From the NCBI GenBank assembly GCA_910576775.1, contig CAJTJV010000028.1, positions 1 to 40,562 on the forward strand: DNA of 40,562 nt, written 5' to 3'. A program made the position numbers and the translations under genes. Below the pieces are notes generated by a model, which saw only the letters and a program-made list of their open reading frames with translations, was not told the origin of the DNA and did no database searches. Positions 33,214-40,087 of this stretch are shown here, one piece after another; the first letter of the stretch is position 1, and each line of letters begins with the position of its first letter. Source of the DNA: an uncultured Muribaculaceae bacterium. Its GTDB lineage: Bacteria > Bacteroidota > Bacteroidia > Bacteroidales > Muribaculaceae.

Positions 33214-33244
33214 CAAAGTTAATATGCAAAATTCAGTTTCACAA
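33214..33244 (-). promoter_or_regulatory. Promoter of the cupin gene
   Basis: Minus-strand TTG (33242-33244), a 20-base spacer and TAACTTTG (33214-33221), the mirror image of the plus-strand promoter at 33153-33183. Confidence 0.7.
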
Positions 33245-33308
33245 GAGGTTTCGGATATGATATTCAGTTACTTTATGGTTATTAATATTGAGAATCAAGG
33301 TAAAGAAA

Positions 33309-33641
33309 ATGCAGGAAATACTAAAAAAATATTCTGATATAGGGCATTGTCCGGTGCGAAATGTAATCTCCCATTTCAGTACAAAATGGGGATTGCTGAT
33401 ATTATCGATGCTTGGCGAGGTGCGTTGTATGCGCTTCAACGAAATACTGCACACGTTGCCGGATATATCGCCAAAAGTATTGAGCTCGACATTAAAGATA
33501 TTGGAAACTGACGGGTTGATAAAGCGTAAGCTATATCCATCGATTCCCCCGAAAGTGGAATACTCTATAACTGAAAAGGGTGATAGCCTCATACCAATAT
33601 TAGGAGAACTGATAAAATGGGGATTGAATAATTTACAATAG
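33309..33641 (+). CDS. HxlR-family transcriptional regulator
   Basis: A 110-residue winged-helix regulator. The N-terminal HCPVRNVISHFSTKWGLLIL matches the HxlR signature, including the Cys-Pro that acts as a redox or aldehyde-sensing Cys in some members. RFNEILHTLPDISPKVLSST is the recognition-helix region and PPKVEYSITEKG is the wing. I chose the ATG at 33309; the frame continues to a TTG 7 codons upstream. It is divergent from the cupin gene and probably represses it, and possibly itself, through the inverted repeat at 33174-33223. Confidence 0.9.
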   Translation: MQEILKKYSDIGHCPVRNVISHFSTKWGLLILSMLGEVRCMRFNEILHTLPDISPKVLSSTLKILETDGLIKRKLYPSIPPKVEYSITEKGDSLIPILGELIKWGLNNLQ

Positions 33642-33800
33642 AACTGAAACTCTCAAGGGAAATTCAGTTGCAATGGACGAATATTTTCATATTTTTGTAA
33701 ACATCCAGTTACTCAGCGGTTTGGAGTACGGGTAGAAATTTGAGGGCTTTGTTTTACGGATGTTAGAAAAAAAGTTAGTAACTTCGCAAAGTGAAACGGC

Positions 33801-33833
33801 ACGGACGCATACAGACGTCCGTTTTTCCGTTTC
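33801..33833 (+). promoter_or_regulatory. Hairpin leader / possible attenuator before purF
   Basis: ACGGACG and CGTCCGT form a 7-base-pair stem followed by TTTTT (33801-33826), a terminator-like structure just 31 bases before the purF start. An outer pair, GAAACGG (33793-33799) with CCGTTTC (33827-33833), would extend it and absorb the T-tract. The two states could switch termination or block ribosome access. Confidence 0.5.
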
Positions 33834-33856
33834 GTAAAATTCTAACACAGAGCAAT

Positions 33857-35287
33857 ATGGGAGGCTTCTTCGGCGCAATTTCCAAAAAAAGCTGTATCAA
33901 CAGCGTTTTCTACGGTACTGACTATAATTCTCACCTTGGCACCAAACGTGCCGGACTGGTGACTTTCGATGAAAACGAAGGTTTCAATCGGGTTATCCAC
34001 AGCATTGAGCGCAATTATTTCCGGTCCAAGTTCGAAGACGAACTTGAACGCTTCACAGGCAATCAGGGGCTGGGAGTCATCAGCGACTGCGACCCTCAGC
34101 CTATCATCGTAAATTCACATCTCGGCCGCTATGCTGTTGTCACGGTGGCAAAGATAAACAACATGCGCGAGATTGCAGCCGAACTCCTTGAACTGCGCAT
34201 GCATTTCAGCGAACTTTCGGCAAACAATATAAACCAGACCGAACTGATAGCCCTGCTTATCAATATGGGCGAGACCTTCGTCGACGGCATCAATCTTGTA
34301 TACAAAAAAATAAAAGGTTCATGCTCCATGCTTATCCTCACAGAAGACGGCATAATTGCCGCACGCGACTATTACGGTCGTACTCCTATAGTGATTGGTC
34401 GCGGCGAAGAAGGATATGCAGCAACAAGCGAGAGCTGTGCCTTCCCAAATCTCGGCTATGAGCGCATCCGCGATTTGGGACCGGGAGAGATTGTAAGACT
34501 CAGGGCAGACAGCATGGAGGTGCTTCAGGAACCGGTGAAACGTGAACAGATTTGCTCTTTCCTCTGGGTATATTACGGATTCCCGGCCAGTGACTATAAC
34601 GGAATAAACGCCGAGCAGATGCGAGAACGTGCAGGTGTCATAATGGGTAAGTCCGACGATATAGATGCCGATTGTGTGTGCGGCATCCCCGATTCCGGCG
34701 TAGGCTTCGCCCTGGGTTATTCTGACGGCCATAATATTCCTTACCGTCGAGCCGTACTCAAATACACTCCTACATGGCCACGCAGCTTTACTCCCGGCAA
34801 CCAGAGCCGACGCCAGCTTGTGGCCAAGATGAAACTTATACCGAACCGCGCCATCCTCAACGGTGCACGCGTGGTATTCTGCGATGATTCCATTGTCCGC
34901 GGCACACAGCTCCGCGACAACGTAAGCACCTTCTTTGAAGGTGGTGCCAAAGAGGTACACGCCCGTATCTCCTGTCCGCCGCTTGTCTACGGTTGTCCGT
35001 TTGTCGGCTTTACCTCATCAAAAAGCGATCTGGAACTTATCTCGCGCCGCATCATCCAGGATTTTGAAGGCGATGCCAATAAGAATATTGACCTATACGC
35101 GCGCACCGATACAGAACAGCATAAACGCATGGTCGACGAAATTGCACGACGATTAGGCCTTACATCACTGAAATTTTCCACAATCGAAGACCTTGTGACA
35201 AGTATAGGCCTTCCCAAAGAACGTCTTTGCACATACTGCTTCGACGGATGCGGAGGGCCGTGCGAATGCTGTGGCAAGAAAGACTAA
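33857..35287 (+). CDS. purF: Amidophosphoribosyltransferase-family protein (PurF type)
   Basis: A 476-residue glutamine amidotransferase/phosphoribosyltransferase, the class that makes phosphoribosylamine in purine synthesis. The PRPP-binding motif is VVFCDDSIVRGTQLR near residue 338, and CTYCFDG plus other C-terminal Cys suggests an Fe-S cluster as in the Bacillus-type enzyme. The N-terminus is unusual: MGGFFGAISKKSCINSVFYG, so the catalytic Cys must be Cys13 after a 12-residue propeptide, and the residues after it differ from the usual CGVFG. Bacteroidetes carry such a divergent form, so it may be a paralogue of the main PurF. The extra CGGPCECCGK tail is notable. ATG at 33857 chosen; the frame upstream covers the hairpin leader. 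Confidence 0.85.
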   Translation: MGGFFGAISKKSCINSVFYGTDYNSHLGTKRAGLVTFDENEGFNRVIHSIERNYFRSKFEDELERFTGNQGLGVISDCDPQPIIVNSHLGRYAVVTVAKINNMREIAAELLELRMHFSELSANNINQTELIALLINMGETFVDGINLVYKKIKGSCSMLILTEDGIIAARDYYGRTPIVIGRGEEGYAATSESCAFPNLGYERIRDLGPGEIVRLRADSMEVLQEPVKREQICSFLWVYYGFPASDYNGINAEQMRERAGVIMGKSDDIDADCVCGIPDSGVGFALGYSDGHNIPYRRAVLKYTPTWPRSFTPGNQSRRQLVAKMKLIPNRAILNGARVVFCDDSIVRGTQLRDNVSTFFEGGAKEVHARISCPPLVYGCPFVGFTSSKSDLELISRRIIQDFEGDANKNIDLYARTDTEQHKRMVDEIARRLGLTSLKFSTIEDLVTSIGLPKERLCTYCFDGCGGPCECCGKKD

Positions 35288-35365
35288 TCCCACTGTATTA
35301 TTGTGAAAATAAATAAATAATTCTTAATTTCACGTTTACAATATTCGTTTTACAAAAATTAAGTA

Positions 35366-35373
35366 TATATTTG
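35366..35373 (+). promoter_or_regulatory. -7 element of candidate ncRNA 1
   Basis: TATATTTG in an AT-rich intergenic region after purF; the -33 box is weak (TTCG near 35344). Confidence 0.5.
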
Positions 35374-35379
35374 CAGCAC

Positions 35380-35507
35380 AATAACAGAGAGAACGATTAG
35401 TAACAAACAATCGCGATTAAAAACCGCTAAAGAAAACAACCCAAGTTAAATAAGTGAATCATAGGTTAGGATGCAATTGCCCGCGACGGGTAGTTGCATT
35501 TTTATTT
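35380..35507 (+). ncRNA. Candidate non-coding RNA 1 (about 128 nt)
   Basis: A -7 box at 35366-35373 predicts a start near 35380, and a strong T-tailed terminator at 35471-35507 ends the transcript. No credible reading frame lies between. The 5' two thirds are A-rich and little structured apart from CGATT/AATCG pairing near 35394-35412. It could be an sRNA or an orphan leader. I do not recognise an RNA family. Confidence 0.45.
35471..35507 (+). terminator. Terminator of candidate ncRNA 1
   Basis: ATGCAA-T-TGCCCG pairs with CGGGTA-G-TTGCAT around a CGA loop, followed by TTTTTATTT. Good plus-strand intrinsic terminator. Confidence 0.75.
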
Positions 35508-35574
35508 AAAGTATTGAGCTAATATTACAGCACAACCAAAAGTATATCCCTTAGTTTTTTTTAACCAAAAATTC

Positions 35575-35605
35575 TTGTAAAAAGTTATGCTGGTTTTTAA
35601 CTTTG
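35575..35605 (+). promoter_or_regulatory. Promoter of candidate ncRNA 2
   Basis: TTG (35575-35577), a 20-base spacer and TAACTTTG (35598-35605), a full consensus match although no protein gene follows on this strand. Confidence 0.65.
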
Positions 35606-35611
35606 CTGCGC

Positions 35612-35820
35612 ATAGCCAAAGTTGACAAATAAAACACGGAAATCAACCCTAACCAATTTTGAAGTACACCTCCAACATTATTTTTCAGCTTTGAGATAGA
35701 GCCACCTGCAAGTGGTATCTAAGCTTTTAGGCTATACATATGAAATTGGATTTAATTAAATAGTTGTTTTATAGATAATTGTGTATTTTAAGCGGAACGT
35801 CGTGAGGCGTTCCGCTTTTT
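35612..35820 (+). ncRNA. Candidate structured non-coding RNA 2 (about 210 nt)
   Basis: It has a consensus promoter directly upstream and a strong terminator at its 3' end, with no plausible coding frame. The RNA can fold: ATAGCC at 35612-35617 pairs with GGCTAT at 35730-35735, extended by AAAG/CTTT. Inside are GTTGA/TCAAC (35621-35625 with 35643-35647) and the hairpin AGATA-GAG-CCAC with GTGG-TATCT (35694-35720). The closing stem joins the extreme 5' end to position 35735, which suggests a compact domain of about 124 bases plus a tail. No known family is recognised. Confidence 0.5.
35788..35820. terminator. Strong terminator, likely shared
   Basis: A perfect 10-base-pair stem AAGCGGAACG/CGTTCCGCTT with an 8-base loop and T5 on the plus strand; AT-rich flanks allow use by the convergent GYF-domain gene (stop at 35853) as well. 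Confidence 0.85.
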
Positions 35821-35852
35821 ATTCGCTATGGTAATCTGTGCTCGATCGAAAA

Positions 35853-36371
35853 TCAGAGGGCGTAAGTCAGCTCCGATAATCCGAAAGCTGCAATGACACC
35901 GAAAAAGTATAGTGCAAGATAAAGTATGTTGCATAACAAACCCACACCGAACGACACCCAAAACCATGTCTTGGCCAACGAAGCGCTGCGGCGGGCACCC
36001 ATGCGATCGCCGGCTGCCCATTTAGAACTCACCTGCGAAGCGTAAATGATAGCGACAATACCGGTGGGAAGGCAACACAGGAGTGTGGCGGCAATCGACC
36101 ATCCAAGATAGGACGAGGGGATTGGTTCATTATCATAAACCGGAGAGTAGCCTGCGTACTGATTATTATATGGAGGCTGGACGCCACAGGTATTGGGAGG
36201 CGTCTGTATTAACTGAACCACCTCGGGGACATCCTTTGCCATCTGCCATTCCTTCATACCGGCGCACCATACGTATGTTGTCAGAGAAATGCCTGCTCCG
36301 ACAAGATCGTCAAGCGTCAGCGGACCAAACTGATTGCCTCTCGAATCAATATAATAATATTTCTTTTCCAT
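35853..36371 (-). CDS. GYF (DUF4339) plus CD225/dispanin-like membrane protein
   Basis: A 172-residue protein. Residues 3-55 are a GYF_2 domain (YYIDSRGNQFGPLTLDDL, TYVWCAGMKEWQMAKDV), likely a peptide-binding module. A Pro/Gln/Tyr-rich linker follows. Residues 85-165 contain two membrane segments with the CD225-like SYLGWSIAATLLCCLPTGIV and AIIYASQVSSKWAAGDRMGA pattern. Bacteroidales have many such GYF-CD225 proteins; the function is unknown, possibly membrane organisation. It is a single gene with a TAACTTTG box 34 bases upstream of its ATG. Confidence 0.88.
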   Translation of the reverse strand: MEKKYYYIDSRGNQFGPLTLDDLVGAGISLTTYVWCAGMKEWQMAKDVPEVVQLIQTPPNTCGVQPPYNNQYAGYSPVYDNEPIPSSYLGWSIAATLLCCLPTGIVAIIYASQVSSKWAAGDRMGARRSASLAKTWFWVSFGVGLLCNILYLALYFFGVIAAFGLSELTYAL

Positions 36372-36404
36372 AGTGGACTGTTGTTATCTTGGACTGTATG
36401 GAGG

Positions 36405-36412
36405 CAAAGTTA
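36405..36412 (-). promoter_or_regulatory. -7 element of the GYF-domain gene
   Basis: TAACTTTG on the minus strand, 34 bases before the ATG; the -33 box is TTA instead of TTG. Confidence 0.55.
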
Positions 36413-36618
36413 CAAAATATTCCATAATATACTAAAGAAAACCTAATTATTTTAGATTTTCAACGGTTTGACTTAACCAATTGTATAATAAACTTTTAGC
36501 AAATTATTTAAGAAATAGTGGTAACGAGTTAGTAACCGTGCGAATTTCAGTGATTTGCGGTGCTATGCTGTCAAATAACTCTTTATAAAGTGCAAATATA
36601 CGATTTTTCTAATTTACT

Positions 36619-36654
36619 CATCCCCATACAATATATATTTATCGTATGGGGATG
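36619..36654 (-). terminator. Hairpin after the restriction-modification operon
   Basis: A perfect 11-base-pair stem CATCCCCATAC/GTATGGGGATG with a 14-base AT loop, 25 bases past the end of the small repeat protein gene. A T-tract is not adjacent on the minus strand. Confidence 0.55.
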
Positions 36655-36679
36655 TTATTTGAAACGGAGGAACAGGTAT

Positions 36680-36934
36680 TTACTTATAAGAATCTTCTAC
36701 TCCAGCTAAATAACCAGCAGCATAAGCTGCATGTGGGCTTTTATGCCTAACTGTTCCAGCTTGACTCTCTGGTAATGAATCCAAGTCCAAATCTAATTTT
36801 TCTTTACGATTTAGTCCATCTTCATACCCTCTCTCATAAGCACATCCAGCACAGCGATGTCTTCCTGCCCCACCTTGATCGACAGGTAAATTATTGTACT
36901 GAGGATCATAACGATGTTGTTTTTCACAAGCCAT
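36680..36934 (-). CDS. Small repeat protein in the restriction-modification operon
   Basis: An 84-residue cytosolic protein of unknown function. It contains two copies of one motif: LPVDQGGAGRHRCAGCAYER followed by GYEDG (residues 16-40), and LPESQAGTVRHKSPHAAYAA followed by GYLAG (54-78), both fitting LPxxQxGxxRHxxxxAAYxxGYxxG. The first copy also has CAGC. It follows the endonuclease gene by 20 bases in the same operon. From memory, similar proteins occur beside DNA-modification genes; I cannot confirm this. It could be a controller, an anti-restriction factor or a nuclease accessory subunit. Confidence 0.75.
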   Translation of the reverse strand: MACEKQHRYDPQYNNLPVDQGGAGRHRCAGCAYERGYEDGLNRKEKLDLDLDSLPESQAGTVRHKSPHAAYAAGYLAGVEDSYK

Positions 36935-36954
36935 AATTCTTATTCTTTAAATTA

Positions 36955-38232
36955 TTACTCTATTAGTTCTAATATCCAATTTATCCAAGATATAACAGTA
37001 GATGCCCTTCGTTTATATGTTTGTTCAGAATTAATATTATACAATTTTGCACTTTTCATTATTTCAACGACCTCGCCCTTTGTTGGAACATTGCCTTTAT
37101 CAAAATACAGTTTCAAGGTGTTTTGAAATGCCGTATGTGCCAATATAAGTTTTACAAATTCCAATTGCCGTTCAATAATGGGCAGATTAAATATACGAGA
37201 GCCATTACGAGTTAGAATGCACCCTATTTGTTGATTCTCACGAACAACCTCTACTAATCCTAAATACTTTGCCGCATTTGAATAATAATCAGTTTGTCTG
37301 TGATCAAAGTCATAATTTTGCGTAATATCATCTTTACAAATAAATCCTTTTTGTTTTAATAGCTCGCAAAGATTAATTACTCGTTCAAAGCTATCTGCTT
37401 GAGGGAAAGGAAACTCAGGTTCTTTTACAACTTGAATACTATCCAAAATATTCTGTATATTCTCAACATTAATTCCTCCTTCTTGAACTGCATATTTTTT
37501 ATGTTGTATTAATCGGATGGAATTATATAATTCAGGCGTAACAAATTCATATTCTCTCAAATGGAAAATACCATTTGAATACGTCAAGAATATTGGACGA
37601 ACACGTTTCCCTATTTTATTACTCCATAATCTATATGGATAATATAGTTGTCGAATCAGAAAATCATCTGAAATATAATTTTTGGCTTCAATCAAATTTA
37701 AAGAACTATCTCCTTCATACCCTCCGTCTATTTCAATTTGTGAATTGTCAACATTAATTTTTAAAATGTTTTGTCCTGAATTAATCGTAAAATCAAAGAC
37801 TGAAGAACTCATCCGACCAGAGACGGTAGGTAATAGATTTTCCTCTCCTGTAAAATCATGCAATATCTTAGATACAAAAGCACAATTTATAGCTATTGAT
37901 TCACTCGTAATATCTTTATAATCTATACTTTCCAAGAAAGTTGGAAAGTCAATAGGAGTTATCTCTATATCATCTTTATTGAAATCACAAAAAGTTTTAA
38001 ATTTTCCGATTTCATATGTGCCTCTGGATGTAGGTAATATTGATAAGTTATGATCTATAAACAATTTTGGAAGTTGAGATCTATGGTCAAACTTTGTCAT
38101 TAAACGAGCCTCTCTAAACTGATTAATTTCTGTTGAAGAAATTGATATACGTTCATTATTGGCAAGTTTATCCAAGATGCAATACTTCTCAAAAATTTTC
38201 TCCCATGCTATGTCATTTTTGGATTTACTCAT
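36955..38232 (-). CDS. Type II restriction endonuclease (PD-(D/E)XK)
   Basis: A 425-residue predicted DNA endonuclease paired with the adjacent methyltransferase. The catalytic core is Asp169 in EIDGG and Glu182/Lys184 in LIEAK, a standard D-(X)n-EXK arrangement, preceded by SGRMSSSVFDF, a motif seen in several type II enzymes. The C-terminal 150 residues look like winged-helix DNA-binding segments (LCELLKQKGFICKDDI and ILTRNGSRIFNLP). The sequence cut is unknown; the Dam-type partner makes an adenine-containing site such as GATC possible. The start overlaps the methyltransferase end by 8 bases. Strongly AT-rich codon use marks it as acquired DNA. Confidence 0.82.
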   Translation of the reverse strand: MSKSKNDIAWEKIFEKYCILDKLANNERISISSTEINQFREARLMTKFDHRSQLPKLFIDHNLSILPTSRGTYEIGKFKTFCDFNKDDIEITPIDFPTFLESIDYKDITSESIAINCAFVSKILHDFTGEENLLPTVSGRMSSSVFDFTINSGQNILKINVDNSQIEIDGGYEGDSSLNLIEAKNYISDDFLIRQLYYPYRLWSNKIGKRVRPIFLTYSNGIFHLREYEFVTPELYNSIRLIQHKKYAVQEGGINVENIQNILDSIQVVKEPEFPFPQADSFERVINLCELLKQKGFICKDDITQNYDFDHRQTDYYSNAAKYLGLVEVVRENQQIGCILTRNGSRIFNLPIIERQLEFVKLILAHTAFQNTLKLYFDKGNVPTKGEVVEIMKSAKLYNINSEQTYKRRASTVISWINWILELIE

Positions 38233-39064
38233 AATTGCTAATTAAAAATTCATCAACTTGCCCTCTTTTAGAAGAATCTGAATTTATAGCACGACTTGCC
38301 TGTACTACATGAATATTGTATTCCGCATAAATTTCTTTTATGAAATTAGATGCAGAATTTGATAGGAGAAATTTTATACCATTGCTATTTAATCTATTAC
38401 AAACATCTCTTAGCCTAAGCTGATCCCTCTCACTCCATCCACCCTGCACGTATCCTGTAAAATTAGAACTCTCTGAAATAGGATGATACGGAGGATCTAA
38501 ATACACAAATGAGTTTGTTGGTATATCTCTCAAAATCACCTCATAATCACCATTTGATATTTGAATCCGATTAGAACTTAAATATTTACTTACCGCCTTA
38601 ATCACAGGCTCATTGACAATATTTGGATTTTTATATTTCCCAAATGGAGAATTAAATTCCCCGGCATTATTAACCCGATATAATCCATTATAGCAAGTTT
38701 TATTGAGATATATAATCCGCGATGCTCGCTCGATAGTGGTAAGATTTTTAAAAAGAGGTTGCCTATCCATAGATCGAATTTCATAAAAATACTCTGACGT
38801 ATTTTTATGTTTCTTTAAATCCTCAATAAGTTCATTGGGATTGTCCCTTATAACCGTATAAACATTGATCAACTCTTCGTTATAATCATTTATAACAGCT
38901 TGTTTTGGCTGGAGTTCAAAAAATAAAGCTCCGCCTCCGATGAATGGCTCATAGTAGGGACGATTCGCTACCCCTTTGGGTAACATCTTTCTAATTTCTG
39001 GAATAAGTTGTCTTTTTCCTCCAACCCATTTCAAAAAAGGAACTACAAGTTTATTCTTAGCCAT
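38225..39064 (-). CDS. Dam-family DNA adenine-N6 methyltransferase
   Basis: A 279-residue D12-class methyltransferase using S-adenosylmethionine. Motif order is that of the Dam/DpnM group: LKWVGGKRQLIPEI (11-24), the SAM-binding FIGGG (41-45), NKTCYNGLYRVN (121-132) and the catalytic DPPY (190-193). It should protect the host from the adjacent endonuclease. First gene of the restriction-modification operon, AT-rich, with a TACCTTTG box 28 bases upstream. Many Dam-group enzymes recognise GATC, but the target cannot be fixed from sequence alone. Confidence 0.95.
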   Translation of the reverse strand: MAKNKLVVPFLKWVGGKRQLIPEIRKMLPKGVANRPYYEPFIGGGALFFELQPKQAVINDYNEELINVYTVIRDNPNELIEDLKKHKNTSEYFYEIRSMDRQPLFKNLTTIERASRIIYLNKTCYNGLYRVNNAGEFNSPFGKYKNPNIVNEPVIKAVSKYLSSNRIQISNGDYEVILRDIPTNSFVYLDPPYHPISESSNFTGYVQGGWSERDQLRLRDVCNRLNSNGIKFLLSNSASNFIKEIYAEYNIHVVQASRAINSDSSKRGQVDEFLISNYE

Positions 39065-39091
39065 TTTATATAAAGTCTATTATATTTTTTA

Positions 39092-39099
39092 CAAAGGTA
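39092..39099 (-). promoter_or_regulatory. -7 element of the restriction-modification operon
   Basis: TACCTTTG on the minus strand, 28 bases before the methyltransferase ATG; no TTG at -33. Confidence 0.5.
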
Positions 39100-39185
39100 C
39101 TACTTTTACTGATTTATCCTATAAGAATCCACAATAATTTGGTTGTTTTGATTTCAATTGCTGAGGTACAGCTAATTATTCGTTC

Positions 39186-39977
39186 TTAAATTCCCCTGCC
39201 TTTCCTTTGTGGCTGTATAGGTCGGTGTATGCTTTGCCGTAGCTTGTTGAATTGCTCTTTGAACCACTCGGCAATGGGCTTTCGGTCAATGGCAAGAACC
39301 AGTCTCGTCCCGTCCGTAGGGTCTTTCACGACTTGAAATCCTGCCTTTTCGGTCGTGAATTTCCGTCCGTGTTCCTCTGAATAAAGTTCCCCAGCATACT
39401 CCAACGGCTTTCCCTTGACGAGCGTTGCGGTCTGCCTTTCATCGAATCCCACAAGGTGGCAGAGGTTTTCGATACGGAGCATTTCACGGAAATAGGGAAA
39501 CCATGCCGCCGCTCTTGCGATTACCGTTTTCAGGAACGATATTTCCTGCTTGTGCCTTGTGTCTTTGTCTGCTATCTCCCTGCCGTGCCTCTGCTGCATT
39601 TCCCGTATCTCCCGGCTGTGGTCTGCCTGCATGGTCTGTATTCTATCTTGCAGGGTTTCGATGGTTTCCTCGTGGTCGGCTATCTCCCTATGCAGGGCGG
39701 TGTTTTCCCTTTCCAATGTCTTGACCTTGTTACTACCGAAAAGAGAACCGACACTTTCAGCAATGTTGGTCACTGCTGTTGTGGCTGCGCCTTTCAGTTT
39801 TTCTGTCTGGACTTCTTTCCTGGCTCGTCTGAGTTCTTCCTGTGCCGTTTCTTTCTGAACCTGTAAATCCACCACTTCCGATTTCAAGTTGTCAGTAAGT
39901 TTCTGTATGTCCCGATAATACTGCTGCGTGGACTTGTGACGAGCCTTAGAACCGTCTATGCCACGTTGCAGACCGTA
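39186..39977 (-). pseudogene. C-terminal fragment of a Mob/Pre-type relaxase, cut by an IS
   Basis: The remaining 263 codons run from YGLQRGIDGSKARHKSTQQY to the natural stop codon. They include a long coiled coil (EVVDLQVQKETAQEELRRAR and later ENTALHREIADHEETI) and a C-terminal region typical of Bacteroides mobilization proteins, where a relaxase domain normally precedes the GLQRG segment. That N-terminal half is missing: upstream sequence is IS21-family DNA, and the short frame extension into the IS starts at a TTG and has no relaxase motif. The gene can no longer nick DNA. It indicates that this edge came from a mobilizable element, and that the restriction-modification genes were its cargo. 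Confidence 0.75.
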
Positions 39978-40042
39978 TGTAATCAGTAACTTTGAATCGA
40001 CAAAAACAGGAAAAGTTAAATCGACAAGATTAGGCAAAAAAT

Positions 40043-40087
40043 AACATCGTAAATTTGAAGTTGCAACACATTCAAAAATACGATGTT
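40043..40087 (+). promoter_or_regulatory. Hairpin immediately before istA
   Basis: AACATCGTA (40043-40051) pairs with TACGATGTT (40079-40087), with inner TTTGAA/TTCAAA pairing. The stem ends at the base before the ATG, so a folded leader would hide the ribosome-binding site; this would limit transposase made from outside transcripts. Confidence 0.5.

Larger units (their letters stand above)
36372..36679. other. Non-coding stretch at the core/accessory junction
   Basis: AT-rich intergenic DNA between the GYF-domain gene and the accessory module. It holds the GYF promoter (36405-36412) at one end and the hairpin at 36619-36654 at the other. A TATATTTG box on the minus strand at 36593-36600 has no -33 partner and no gene behind it. 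I see no coding frame, tRNA or clear attachment site. Confidence 0.5.

Noticed and set aside
33642..33669. AACTGAA/TTCAGTT inverted repeat after the HxlR gene as terminator
   Set aside because: Only 7 base pairs, a 14-base loop and no T-tract; too weak to call.
33940..33954. TGGCACCAAACGTGC, a perfect -24/-12 spacing match
   Set aside because: It lies inside the purF coding sequence with no gene start behind it, so it is taken as a chance match.
36593..36600. TATATTTG box on the minus strand
   Set aside because: No -33 partner and no gene or terminator within a sensible distance downstream; the next minus-strand gene there ends rather than starts.
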